This document shows positions 1-11,594 of a stretch of DNA of 64,000 bases, piece after piece. The notes beneath the pieces were generated by a model. The model searched no databases and had not been told where the DNA came from. It worked only from the letters and a program-made list of their open reading frames with translations. Source of the stretch: Rhizophagus clarus (taxonomy: Eukaryota > Glomeromycota > Glomeromycetes > Glomerales > Glomeraceae); contig BLAL01000187.1 of assembly GCA_015698045.1 (NCBI GenBank), forward strand, positions 1-64,000. Reading direction: 5' to 3'. Position numbers and translations under genes: made by a program. Position 1 is the stretch's first letter, and each line of letters starts with the position of its first letter.

Positions 1-791
1 CCAGTAAGAAAATTACATACTGAAAATATACTGAAAATAATCTGAATTTTAAGAATATTTAACTATAAAATTATGTATGTTATAAGTATAAATTAATATA
101 ATTTTAGAATATTTTATGTAAGATATTTATATCCATAAATAATGCTAAAATTATATTTGAAAATACTGCATTAAATGTAAAAGTTCATAAAAATATCTTA
201 ATTTTGCCTCTTTTAAGTATATTTTAAGTTTAAATTATGTCATTAATTCTACTTAATTTCAGGATAAATTTTTTTTGTATTATTATATATATTCATCATT
301 ATTTAAGAATATTTAAAGCCCATTTTTCAGTTATTATAAAATTGTAATTTGCATAATTTCAATAATATTTCAATTAGAAATAACATATTTTTCAGTAGTT
401 TTTAAAAGGCATTTTAGTTCAAATATAATAATATTTTATGTATCTTTTAATTAGAAATAGCATTACATTTTTACTTACATTAAAGGTTATTTCAATTACA
501 TTTTTACATTTGATAAAATATTGATTTAACAATATTTTTAGTATATAATACAATATTGATATGGTTTGATTTATTTCAATAATAATTCGTGTACATTTTA
601 AAGGCTACGCTAATAACTAATGAATACAAATAATTTCTATGTATAGTAAAATGATTAATTTCATATTTCTGAAACTATATATAATAAAACGAAATAAATC
701 AGAAATAAAATAAATAAAGAAAAGATACAGTTGAAAAAACTTATTTTTCATACCTATTACACAATAACTCGAGACCCATTAATTTAATGTA
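1..791. other. AT-rich spacer
   Basis: Very AT-rich sequence with many scattered AATATTTT-like words. No long open frame, splice-consistent gene or clean repeat was seen. It may be the remains of older repeats. Confidence 0.5.
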
Positions 792-959
792 CACAGGTGG
801 TCTTAATAAATTGGACTCGTCCATTCCAACAGAAAAATCTGATATATCGAGAAATCTGACATATCAAGAACAAGTACTATAATAATCCGTTCCAGACTCG
901 ACTCTGATATATCAAAGCTTCTGGTTTATCGAAGATCCAATTTATCAAGACTACCTGTG
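792..959. mobile_element. 168-bp MITE with Tc1/mariner-like ends
   Basis: The two ends form a terminal inverted repeat of about 23 bp with two mismatches. The left end starts CACAGGTGGTCTTAATAAAT and the complement of the right end starts CACAGGTAGTCTTGATAAAT. TA lies directly outside each end, as expected for a Tc1/mariner target duplication. The interior is non-coding and itself partly palindromic (GATATATC / GACATATC words). It is therefore a short non-autonomous element. The first five bases, CACAG, are also those of the Tc1 element at 17546, but the rest differs, so a different parent is likely. Confidence 0.75.
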
Positions 960-1779
960 TACATGTTAAAGAGGGGAAAAGGTATATTAGTAATTTAGTT
1001 ATTTGATTTTAAATCCAATATAATAAAGTTTGATGCATACCTGTTTAATAAACAATAATTTTTAAGTAAAAAAATACTTACACACGTCTACAGTTAACAC
1101 CTCGACATGGCTACATTAAAATAGAAAAAATAAAAGAATCAGTTAATATTAATTTCAACAATAACTAACTATTGGATTTGAGAATATATTATAATTTTAT
1201 GTTGTAATACATATTAATAAGCCTCAACCATATCCTTAAGAAAATAAATAACCCACCTTCCTGACGTAATTAATTAAACTTTCACAATCGGCTCAGTCAA
1301 TTAAATAATGATAATTTTCTTCTTCCCAGGCTTTGGCTAGTTTTTTCCGCTATAATTGATATTGTAGTAGAAAATTTATGTATTCATACTGTCTTTCTCT
1401 GTGATAAAGTCAACTTCTCCTCTAGTAGGGTTAATTAAGACTTTCCCATTCCAGAAATTCAGGTTTTTGTATCATGTATCCTTTGCTTCTGGTAAAATAT
1501 TTTTTTCGTCAGTCAGTTTATGAATAACATAATAACATAGATAACATAGACTTGTTACCAATTATTTATTAGGAAGGAGAAATTAAAATAAAAAAAAACA
1601 AAGTAAAAATCTATAGCTTATAATAGCTATTTCCATCATCGCTTATCCGTGTTTAGCTATTTTTAGATACAAATAAAGTTAATTGGATTAATCTTATTCG
1701 TGTTTAGCTATTTTTTAGAAATTAAGCAATATACAACAAATATTCTTAATTATTCAGACCATAATAAAGTTTTATTATA
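960..1779. other. AT-rich spacer
   Basis: No coding signal found. The segment lies just past the 3' end of the Tnp2-type transposase relic on the minus strand and may hold the unrecognised end of that element. Confidence 0.4.
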
Positions 1780-4700
1780 AGTGCGAACTGCTGCAAAAAA
1801 TCAATGTCCATATTTTCCAATTAGAGTCATCAAATGCATTTTCTTTATCAATTATATAATATCTATTATCTATTTTAGCAAAACCTATACAATGATCTAA
1901 CATCTTACATCGATAAATTCTTTTGATCTGAATTGAGTAAAATGTTTACATCCATATTCATCTTCTACAATTTTTGATGTTAATTGTACATAGGCTAACA
2001 TGTAAACCTGATGGTTGAATTCATGAACAAGATAATAATTTATGATTCCATATATATCTACAATAGCGAGTTGAGGAGGCGCGTTGGGTCTGTGGGCAAG
2101 TTTATCTATTGTGCGTCTTATCTAAAATATTTATAAATAAAATATAAAATCAAAAATTAAATCAAAATAATAGCAATGATAGTAATCAAAGTTAAAAAAT
2201 TTTACCTGAGCATAGTAATTATTTCTTGCAATTGTATTATTTCTTTTTATAACAACTACTACTAATATATTGTCCATCCGAAGTTCTTAATCTTCCATAT
2301 CTTACACCATAATTATTAACCTCCTAAAAAAAAAATTATTTTGTTATTGTATGAATTTAAAATATTAAATAAAAGCTTTATATTACCATTTCTAAATCAT
2401 TATTGTTTGTCCCTTTCGTAAAATTTAATCAGATGTTTGTGTTCTTGGCTTGGCAAAGAATATTGTGTAGAAGGGGAATAAAATTCTTCTTCATACCCTT
2501 CAGTACTAAAGACCCGTTCCTTACTCCATTGTTTTAGCGGTTTTTTCTTTGAAAAATAGCTTTTGAGATAGAAAAAAATGGTAACATATAAAATTGCTGT
2601 ATAAAGTAAGCCATATTTGCAAGGTTGCTATATGGCTTGATCTTTGATTTAATGAGTGGTTGTAATATACCACACACTCTCTCCATAGGAAACTGCCAAT
2701 GGGTCCAACTAGGGCCACAATATTTAAATAGAATCTGCTACATGTAACAGGTAATGAAAACTTATCTTACCATGCTGCTAAACGTTGGCCATTGTTCTGA
2801 TAATACTCTCTAAAATAATTAATCATTATTATAATTATTACATAATTATAAATTATAAAACAGAAATCATTACCTTTCATAATAATCTGAAAATTTTTTA
2901 AGCAAAAGTTGTACATCATCAATTTGTTCTTCGGATATTTCAGGTTCTAAACAAAGCTTTACAGCCTTCACAAAGTATGCCCATCCTTGAAGATGTCTAT
3001 TATGTAACGAAAAGTAAATTTTTTGTTTAGTTAAAAATTTAAAATGTATTAATTCAACTTTTACTTTTTATTAAAATACCTTTATCCAGATATGCCTTTA
3101 GTAATGGTAATGAAAATAAAATTATCCAATTTCTCCATTCTACCGCTTTGTAACCATTATGATATTTAAATATGTCACGTGGAGGGCGACCAATTTCAAT
3201 AGGCATATCTTTTTTTACTTTTTCCATTTGTATGCCAATACTTTCCCACTGTGATTTTGATAACTCATAATCATTAGACAATAATAGATTGTTATTAAAA
3301 AATTTTCCACTCCAATGTGCATACATTGATGATGCCACATTCTCGAAGAATAAATGCATTATGTCTGTTGGGAAGACCACGGAAATAATAATGTTTTTAA
3401 TTTCAACAATTCACTGGACCCCTTAATTCCTATATAGTAAAGTAATTAATACAGATTTGTAAGTGTACTTTTTTCTCAAGAAAATCATACCTGTTTCTCT
3501 GATCATTTCATCTTTTCGATCTTTATTCATTTCTTCTGCAATTAATTTTCCCATATTGATCGTATCATCATGATTTCTTATATTACAAAAAGCAGATGAT
3601 GGATAGTATATGTGTTTATTTGATGTGTGACAAGTCCCTTTTATCATACAAAAACGACAAGCTTTATACGAATTGTGTCCAGAGAGGTTTAAGCTTTTGC
3701 TTAACGCTGGAACATCACCCGTCCATGTTAATAAATGTGCGCGTAAAATAAAAGGTTCATTTGTTCGTCCGTCTATACACTGAATTCCTTCTATAATATT
3801 TAACAAAATAAAATTTCAATTATAGAAAAAATACATTTTATTAGATATTAAAATTAGCTTTACCTTCAAGTTCTTGTAATTCTTTTATAAGAGGACATAA
3901 AAGGAATTAAAATGCTTTGGCGAACGGGGACCTGGTATTATCATTGTCACCAGTAGATTTTCTTTTTTTACACGAATAGAAGGATGAAGGTTATTATTTA
4001 TTAATAAGATTACCCAGCAATCATCAGTCCGTTGTTCAAAGATCTGATATCCATCACATGTCCCAGATAGTGCGATATCCCGATCATCTTTAAAAAAATC
4101 CCTTTGTAGTAAATCCTTATATAACCTATTGAAAGAAACATATTTTTAATGGCCTTTTTTTTTAAAAAAAAAAAATTTACTTTATAGTAATTAAATTATA
4201 CTCACAATCCGTCAAAGATATCAGCATATATTTCTTCCTCTCCTTTGTTTTGGAAATAAGTACTTCTATATTGTAATTCTTCGGCTCTTTCTTTATTCTT
4301 GTATTGAATTATTAGGCGTTGTTTTACCGAAAAAAAAATGTTGTATTTACAGGTTTGCCATTATCATCAAATCTGTTTTCAGCACAAATAGGGCAACTGG
4401 CTAAATTTTCATATGATGATGTAAATGCAATACAACTGTTTTTTGCAAGTATCGTATCTATGAGGTTCAAAAGGAATTATGCTATTGATTTTTTTTTTCA
4501 ACTTATAGATTGTTAAATTAGAATTAACATTATCAAGTATTTTGTTGAATGCGATGTCAGATATTGAATGGAGTACTTTTGTATGTAAAAGACGTAAACC
4601 TTGAATCAATTCATCTAAAATAAATAAATATTATTATTTATCAAAACTAAAATCAATAAACATAGAATTAACTGTACCATCGTTTATGTTTGTCATTTCA

Positions 4701-5361
4701 GATTCCTCAAATTCTTTATCATCATCTGTTAATTCATCATTCTCTTCAGAAATATATGCACTTGTTTTTGAACAATCACTTTCAGTTTCTATGTCTCCTT
4801 TATCATCATCTTCATCACAATCTTTATTATCAAGACTTTGCCTATCACTATTCTTATCGTAATCTTCGTTATTAGGAATTGGATTACCATTATAATAATC
4901 TTCGTTGTCAAGAAATGGCTCATCGCTATCGTAATCGTCATAATCTTCTGATCTGCAATTAACATGACTTTGATGATTATTAAAGTATTATTATAACAAT
5001 AATGTTTTAATAAAGTAAAATTTACTTTTTGTTATAAACAATTAAATAATTACCTTTTAGGTATGTCTTTTAAAATTAAAGGAACATGATCGTTATTTGA
5101 AACATTGCTTTCTGAACTTGTATCTGATTTATCCGATTCATCGTCTTCGAACTTTCTTTTTTCAGCTGCGTTACAACTTGAAATTGATTCACTATCGCTT
5201 TTTGTTTCTGATCCGCCTTCTGCTTCATATCCATTGATTTTTTCAATATTTGCTTTTTCTCTTTTTTGATGTTTTTTAAAAGTTTTTTTAGTAGACAACC
5301 ACTTTCCGTTACCATCTTTAGAATTTATTTTACAAATACGACAAGAACAAAAAAATGGCAT
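1780..5361 (-). pseudogene. Tnp2-type (CACTA/EnSpm-like) transposase, decayed
   Basis: Minus-strand coding remnants follow the order of a Tnp2 transposase. The first exon (5361-5054) has CSCRICK then GKWLSTKKTFKKHQKREK. An acidic exon follows (4952-4678). Next comes the Tnp2 hallmark near 4430-4340 (YDTCK, NSCIAFTSSYENL, CPICAENRF). Then come GTCDGYQIF near 4050, HLLTWTGDVPALSK with KACRFCMIKGTC at 3740-3640, and PTDIMHLFFENVA near 3350. The C-terminal part reads HYLLHVADSI, CGPSWTHWQFPMERVCG and SKPYSNLANMAYF (2800-2600). A tail with VQLTSKIVEDEYGCKHF lies near 1990-1930. The reading frame is broken in at least two places: a one-base shift in an A-run between YDTCK and NSCIAF, and another just before the DIMHLF block. 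Stops occur in the 3' third. The enzyme would cut and paste the element in the nucleus. No CACTA-type terminal repeats were identified, so element limits are unknown. Confidence 0.75.
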
Positions 5362-5556
5362 ATTAAAATGTGATAGAATTTATAAGTAACAAGAGCTATT
5401 TTTATAAACAATCACATATTGTATTACATGATTGTATTACAATTTACGAGAGGTCGTGTTACAAGTAACTCTTCACAACATACAGATATAGAGATTGTGT
5501 ATCGTAAATCATCTTTCTAGAGATAATATAATAATGACAATGATATTCGACGGTTC

Positions 5557-5815
5557 CATAATAATTATTCAAAGCCATACTGATTGTATTATGAGCAACG
5601 GTTCATATAAAGCCATAATAATTATTCAAAGCCATACTGATTGTATTATGAGCAACGGTTCATACAAAGCCATACTAATTGTCAAAGAGATTGTGTTATG
5701 AGCAACGGTTCATACAAAGCCATACTAATTGTCAAAGAGATTGTGTTATGAGCAACGGTTCATACAAAGCCATACTAATTGTCAAAGAGATTGTGTTATG
5801 AGCAACGGTCGTATT
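5557..5815. repeat. Minisatellite, 57-bp then 50-bp units
   Basis: About five direct repeats. The last three are nearly identical 50-bp units containing GTTATGAGCAACGGTTCATA and AGCCATACTAATTGTCAAAG. The first two are related 57-bp units carrying AGCCATAATAATTATTCAAA. The array begins about 200 bp upstream of the Tnp2-type transposase start. Subterminal repeat arrays are common in CACTA elements, so it may belong to that element. This link is an inference. Confidence 0.8.
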
Positions 5816-5946
5816 GATGACCGATAAATTGAATCATTTTATTTTATGTATTGTTATCAATGAAATTGATTTAACCGTGTTAATACTGACAAGAATGTAG
5901 TCATTAATAATTTCATAATTGTAATTTTCATAATAATTTTTTTCTT

Positions 5947-6290
5947 ATGACACCAACACTTGGGTCATCCCACAGTGAAATGCAAAAGTTATCTAACAAA
6001 ATATTTAAAGGTATAAACGCCCTCTCACCAATTGTTCGCAAGGCTTTCCTTCAGTCAGAACCCAAGAATAAAGTTATATCGGTTATTAGACCTGTGGCAT
6101 CAAAGCCCGAGGTCACCGAAGGAGACCAGTATCAAGCATGGGTTCAGTTCCATTTGTTAATGAGTTACGCCAAGAACAGCTACTATCTCACTTACATACC
6201 ATAAATCTCCCGTTAAAGAAGTTTTTGGAGAGGCACTTTATCAGACCATCAGGGCAGAAAATGAGTCGAATACTATAAATGGTATTTCGC
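5947..6290 (+). pseudogene. Unidentified coding relic
   Basis: An 85-codon open frame (begins MTPTLGSSHSEMQ) ends at 6204. Coding-like sequence (EVFGEALYQTIRAENES) continues in another frame to about 6290. The stretch is visibly richer in G and C than its surroundings, which suggests once-coding DNA. I recognise no family. It sits between the minisatellite and the next plus-strand gene. It could be a small real exon of an unrecognised gene, but the change of frame favours a relic. Confidence 0.35.
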
Positions 6291-6417
6291 GATCAATAAA
6301 AAATAAAAAATAAATTGATTGACAAACAACGCGTCAGTCGCGTCACGTTTAAGTATAAAGTATAAATACACGCTATCTCATCATTTCTTTACGCACTTTT
6401 TTTAATTTTTAAAAAAA

Positions 6418-7328
6418 ATGGAACAAATACCTTCTGAAATCAATACCGAGGTATAAGAGCAAAAATATAAAAATATTTTTAATAATCTATAATCGAAAAT
6501 TCTTACTTTGTTACTTTGGTATTTTAATATTATAGCTCAGGCTCATATATAAACCTACGAGTAAATATAACTTACAAGACACAATAGGCTTGAAATACGA
6601 AAAACAACGCTGGCTTGCTTATTTGGTAACTATTTATTAATTTTTAATAAGAAGAATAAAAATTGTTTTTTTAATAGTTAATTTTTGTAATAGGAGATAA
6701 TGCGAGAATGTCTTTATGAAAAGAACGTAGATTTTAACGTTAATTATAGGAGTCAAAAGCATGTGATAACTGCACAAATTGTTCGTTCTGTAAATATTAA
6801 ATTTTAATTCTCATCATTTCTTTTTTTTTTTTTAAAAGTATACTAAAAATTATTATATTATAGTTTAAAAAAAGGGCTCCTGACTTCCCTGTAACCGCAG
6901 GTGACTGGGCTGTAAAGGAAATGCTTGTTAGCACAATTCAAAATAAGCGTAAGTTATAATAACTTTATTTATAACTAGTGGGTTTATAGTAGAGATTAAT
7001 TATTTCATTTTATTTTATAATAGGTTATTATCTAAAAAAAAAGAAAAATGAATTAGAAAATAATTTAAGAGTTCCACCACGAAATTCTCCAGCATTACAG
7101 GACCGTTCTCCACCACCCCCTCAAGCACAACAAGATCCTCCTTCTCCAGTTGAGCCTCCTTCTCCAGTTGAGCCTCCTCCTCCAGTTGAGCCTCCAGAAC
7201 CACGTACTGATGAAGAACAAGTTCCAATTAATCCTCCAAAAAGGGTCCGGAAACAACGTGAAAATGACAAAGAGAATCAGAATAATGTTCCTAAAAAAAG
7301 AGGAAGAAAAGCAAAATCAAATAAATAA
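6418..7328 (+). CDS. Uncharacterised 202-residue protein, five exons
   Basis: Spliced model with exons 6418-6450, 6536-6625, 6694-6789, 6864-6948 and 7024-7328. All introns are GT-AG and the frame is kept throughout. The folded-looking part is residues about 12-100 (KYEKQRWLAYLEIMRECLYE, then RSFKKRAPDFPVTAGDWAVK). It is followed by a lysine-rich stretch, a proline-rich tandem (SPVEPPSPVEPPPPVEPP), and a basic tail ending KKRGRKAKSNK that could be a nuclear localisation signal or AT-hook-like. From memory, proteins with the APDFPVTAGDW-type core are common and uncharacterised in Rhizophagus genomes. That core has no function I can name. The gene reads away from the Tnp2 relic and might be element-associated or a host family member. 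ATG 6418 is the only in-frame start. Confidence 0.75.
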
Positions 7329-7758
7329 ACTTAATCTCGGAGATGTCAATTTCTTCGTTCTTGTAGTATAAAACGAATTATACATAGTTTTGACTTAATT
7401 AGTTCAATAAAGTTATGTATTAGAGATATAAACTATTGATTAATTCATCTTAAGGTTGAATGAAAACTATTGTTCGTGTTACTTAATTATTTTAATGATT
7501 TTCATTTCATTCGAATTACAGTAATAAAAAATTACTTCCGTATAAATAAATTGAATTGTGCAACGCGTAAATTTGTCCACGCCTCATTTATGCTTGGATT
7601 GGATGTTCAATCACTAAATAAAGTAATATCATATAAAATAATCTACACACTATAAATTACTTTGATAAGAAATTTTACACATTTAATCTTTGTTCTAAAA
7701 AATCGCTTTAAATCTTATAAATACTTTTCCCTTCAATTATGATAACTTACAGTTGAAA

Positions 7759-8252
7759 ATGGTTCACAAAAGAAGTCAAAATAAATTACAAGAACGAAAA
7801 AATAAATCCTTTTCAAATAATAAAAGAAAAAGAGATAAGGTGAGTGAACACTTTAGAACCGCCTAGAGTGGTTACTAGGTTCGCCCGTAGTTTTTCAGAT
7901 CTTTTAGATAGCTTTTTTTATTTTTTTTCTTCTTATATCTTTTATTTTTTTGTTTATCTTTTTTTGGAGGGTTTAATAAAGGATGAAGTATATAATTGTA
8001 TTCGGTTGTTATCTGGTTTCTAATTAAAAAATTGGTTTAGGTCAACTCTTTAAATGAAACAATTGAAAATAAAGATAAAGGTAAAGGTAATTATAAATTA
8101 TAATTGTATAAATAATATCAATTACTAACATTTATTTAGAAATTACACAATTAAAACGGCAAAAAACATTTGCCGTTGAATTATATCAACAAAAATTAAA
8201 CCAAATAATAGAAATAGAAAATAAATTAGAAAAACAAATGTATAGAAAATGA
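7759..8252 (+). CDS. Small basic coiled-coil protein, 77 residues
   Basis: Spliced model with exons 7759-7839, 8041-8080 and 8140-8252. Splice sites are GT-AG and the phase is consistent. The first exon is basic (MVHKRSQNKLQERKNKSFSN then KRKRDK). The second and third exons give a likely coiled coil (KEITQLKRQKTFAVELYQQK, then EIENKLEKQMYRK). A TATAAATAC-like box lies about 40 bp upstream. The size, basic start and coiled coil resemble the gene at 10161-10675, so the two may be relatives. Function is unknown. Confidence 0.55.
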
Positions 8253-8306
8253 ATTTTGTAAATAAATTTTGTAAATAAATTTTGTAAATAAATTTTGTCA
8301 ATAAAT
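8253..8306. repeat. 13-bp tandem repeat, about four copies
   Basis: TTTTGTAAATAAA repeats about four times, starting right after the stop codon of the small coiled-coil gene, so it would lie in its 3' untranslated region. Confidence 0.7.
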
Positions 8307-8929
8307 TATATGTCATTATAATTCGGTTCTCCCAACTATTCTATTCATCACTTCCGATTTAATTACATTTTTACAAGATTCCAAACGTTTTGTCACTACT
8401 AGAAAGCAAGAATTTTACGTAAGAACATGCGAGACAAGTTTTGTGAGAAAAAAATCATTTTTACACGAGAAAAAATTCTCAGGACAATCCTAACTGTTAC
8501 ACTGAAGATCTGCTACTATCAATCAAATTTTACGTATTACTACGATCTTTGAATTTTTGAAGTTTATTAAATATTTGTATAATTTGTAATTAGACAAATT
8601 TTACTAAAATACTATAATGCTAAATTCTGTTGGTTTATCTATATAAAATACGGTACTGACAAAAAGTAAATTTTACTCTTAGTTTAATATAATTTAACAA
8701 ACAGATCGTGTATTTGCTAAAATCCTTCTTTTTACATGTATTTTCTCACGCAGATTTTTCTATATTTATACAATCCAATTACGCAAAAGTTATTTTTTCT
8801 TTACGACAAAGAAATTATTTTAAGTTTTCGTAACGTCTAAAACTATGGCTAGCTTTTGATACTCTCTTTAGGTAAGTCTGCGCTAAGATGGAGAGACCCG
8901 CTTGGTCCCAAATTTTTTTCCCTCAACAG
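8307..8929. other. Spacer, no gene recognised
   Basis: AT-rich. It contains an 18-bp word ACAATCCTAACTGTTACA at 8484-8501 that occurs again at 11304-11321, downstream of the second coiled-coil gene. Nothing else is supported. Confidence 0.4.
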
Positions 8930-9175
8930 ATTGCATAAAGGAATTGGAAAAAAAGGTGCAGGAACTTCAAGAGCAAGTGGATGGTATGGATCGGGATTAA
9001 AAGGATAACTAGAGAGAATTGCTGCGGGTATATAATGAATTAAAGAAGACAGAGAGGAAGTAAGTAATCAACTTTTTTGCTAATAAGGTTCCTTAAATTA
9101 ATATAATTTTTGACATTTATTTTATTAGAATTACTCGTTTAAAAGCAGAAAGGTAGGAAAGGATTGAAGAAGGTC
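8930..9175 (+). pseudogene. Coiled-coil gene relic with exon-intron trace
   Basis: After an acceptor-like CAACAG the plus strand reads CIKELEKKVQELQEQVDGMD, then stops, then RELLRVYNELKKTERK. A donor GTAAGT at about 9060 and an acceptor TTATTAG at about 9128 lead to ITRLKAER. Heptad-like spacing of leucines points to a coiled coil. At least three in-frame stops interrupt it. It appears to be a broken host gene related to coiled-coil proteins, with no catalytic domain visible. Confidence 0.5.
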
Positions 9176-10160
9176 AAGGAGAAAATAAATTTTTGTAATA
9201 ATATTATTTATATTCCTAATATATTTTTTCATATATATGTGTTACAAATTGTTTATTATCGTTGTTATAAGTTGGTAAATATTGATGTGCTTGGTAAACT
9301 AGTTTTAAAAATGAAGGATAAAGTATTGTCAAATCTAGCGCAAGAATAGTGACAATACAAAGAGCAATGACAATACAAAGAGCAATAAAATTACAGGTAT
9401 TGCGAATAAAGTGACTACACTAAGATACAAATGTACTCGCCTACTTTTTAGATCTTTAATCCCTAAACAGAAAAAAAGAAAAACCTAAAGAAAAAGAAAT
9501 AAAAAGAAATAACGAACTACTATCTAATAAATAAATCGACATAATGAAGTAAATAAATTTGAAAAAGGATAATCAAAATATTATAAAAAACAAATCTATT
9601 AATGCTCCTATGATAGTCGTGAAGGTAGTTGCTGGAGGTCCATCTGGGTTAAAGTGAAGTCAAAATCTAATGTTTGTGTTAACCAATTAGATAGTCTAGA
9701 GCGATTGATTCGATCGGGAATTTCTCTTTGGAAGATCGTGTAAAAATTCAAAAAGCTTTAAACTTGGAAAAGATAGAATGTACTAAGCCACAAATTGATT
9801 AGATTTCTGACTGATCCCGTGAATCATGCGTCATCAGTTTAATAATTTTCGCTACACTCTCTTATCACACCACCCGCTATAATATAAAAATGATACAACT
9901 TATGAACGAGGTCTACATGGTGAATTTATTACCCTATCCGAAAACATGGGAAAAAGTCTACCTATAGATATCTCCTTCGTAAGAGGGAGTATAAATACTG
10001 GAGAAAAAGAAGAAATAATCATATGTTTATTTATATTGAAATGTTGAATTGTGGGATTTATAATTAACGTTTATGGAAATCTTTCACATTTTTTTTTTAT
10101 CATATAAAAAAAAGTTTTTCTTAGCTGAATCATCTTATATTTCGTTTCTGTCTTTCTGAT
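9176..10160. other. Spacer, mostly unassigned
   Basis: Moderately AT-rich. Short coding-like fragments may continue from the coiled-coil relic, but no frame longer than about 60 codons shows recognisable sequence. The last 100 bp carry the TATAAAAAAAAG-like promoter region of the next gene. Confidence 0.35.
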
Positions 10161-10675
10161 ATGGGTAAACCTTCAAAAGCATCCCGAAGAAATGGAATCA
10201 CTCGCCTACGACAACGACAAAAACTAAAGAAAATATCTTATATAAAACAAATAGAAACAAAGGAGGAGGAAATAGGCGACTTACAAATTGAAGTACAAAG
10301 ACTCAAAAAATTTATTGAAGACGCTGGAGAAAAAGTAATTGATGAATTTATGAAATCTGAACGTGAAAAGCAAAATTTGTTGAAGTGGATTAATTTCTAT
10401 ACCGAACAAATAAAAGATATGGAGAAAAAACAATATTTAAATAAATTGAAAACATATATAAATACGTCACAGTCATCTCCATCACAACAATCACGATCAT
10501 CACAGTTTCCACAACAATCACAAACACAACAGCCGTCATTTAAAAGTTTGGATGACTACTTTAAGTATGAAAAGGAACAAAAGGACAAGGTAAATTTTTT
10601 ATTATTTAATTTTTGATAGATTTTTATTCATTCAATAAAATTCACATATAGGGAAGTAATATGAAATTCGACTAA
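10161..10675 (+). CDS. Basic/coiled-coil (bZIP-like) protein, 150 residues
   Basis: Two exons: 10161-10589 and 10652-10675 (GT-AG, phase 0). The second adds GSNMKFD before the stop. Residues 1-30 are basic (KASRRNGITRLRQRQKLKK). A leucine/isoleucine heptad segment follows at residues about 33-60 (ETKEEEIGDLQIEVQRLKKF). The spacing from the Asn of RRNG to the first hydrophobic heptad residue resembles a bZIP, but the usual Ala-Ala and Ser/Cys-Arg of the basic region are absent, so DNA binding is only a possibility. Residues about 100-123 are a Ser/Gln-rich linker. No other domain is seen. Confidence 0.6.
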
Positions 10676-11594
10676 GCTACGCACAAAACAAGAGAAAAGT
10701 TGTTTTATATTAAAAATTTTTTCTTTTAATTTTATTTTTGATCTTGCTTTTGTTGGTATCTTTTCATAATAAATAATAAATAAAAGTTCATCTTAATTAT
10801 AACACTACTTTGTGATTTTCTCCTGTAAAAACCTAGTATATTTATAGCGTAAAGTTATATTTTATTAAAAGAATAAATTCATTCATCACACCATGATTTT
10901 AAAAAGTGTATACGCAAATTATTTTCAAATAACATCCAGCAATTTCTGGAGTTTTAATTAACTATCTTTTTTAATCAAAGATCAAGATGGAATAAAGGAT
11001 TAAAGGCAGAGACAAATTAAAACCAAAAGTAATAAAAAAAGTAAATTTAGTAAAAAATGCCTTAAAAAGACAAAATGAAAAAAGAAAGATATAAATAAAT
11101 GTAAACGAAAATGATACAGACAGACATATAATGAATATTTTATCGACCTATTCCTTTCATTTCGTTATGATTTTTGAAGATCATGAAGGAACCTATCCCG
11201 TCAAAATTTACTTAAAATGAGGATCGATCAACATCCATAATATGTTTGTGACACCTTCTTCGGCAAATACATTTTTTTTTGCACAAATTCAGGAGTTTGT
11301 CAAACAATCCTAACTGTTACATTAATTGTCAAATTACTAATAGTAAAAAAAAAAAATCATTGTTTTTTTTCACTAAAAGATGTAAAGATGTAATTCAATA
11401 TCGAATTACATATTACGATTAATATGTCGCAGCAAAAAAAGCCATGAAATCGAATTACATATTACATATTACGATTAATAAATTTATCAGAAAAAAATTA
11501 AAAATTCATTTTTTAGTTTTTCTTCTTTCTCTAATTCTCCTCTTTTTTAAAAAATTACTGAATTTTTTCTACCACCTTTATCGCAATTTTAAAT
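10676..11594. other. Spacer
   Basis: AT-rich. Holds the second copy of the 18-bp word ACAATCCTAACTGTTACA (11304-11321) and two short ATTACATATTACGATTAATA direct repeats near 11400-11480. No gene supported. Confidence 0.4.
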
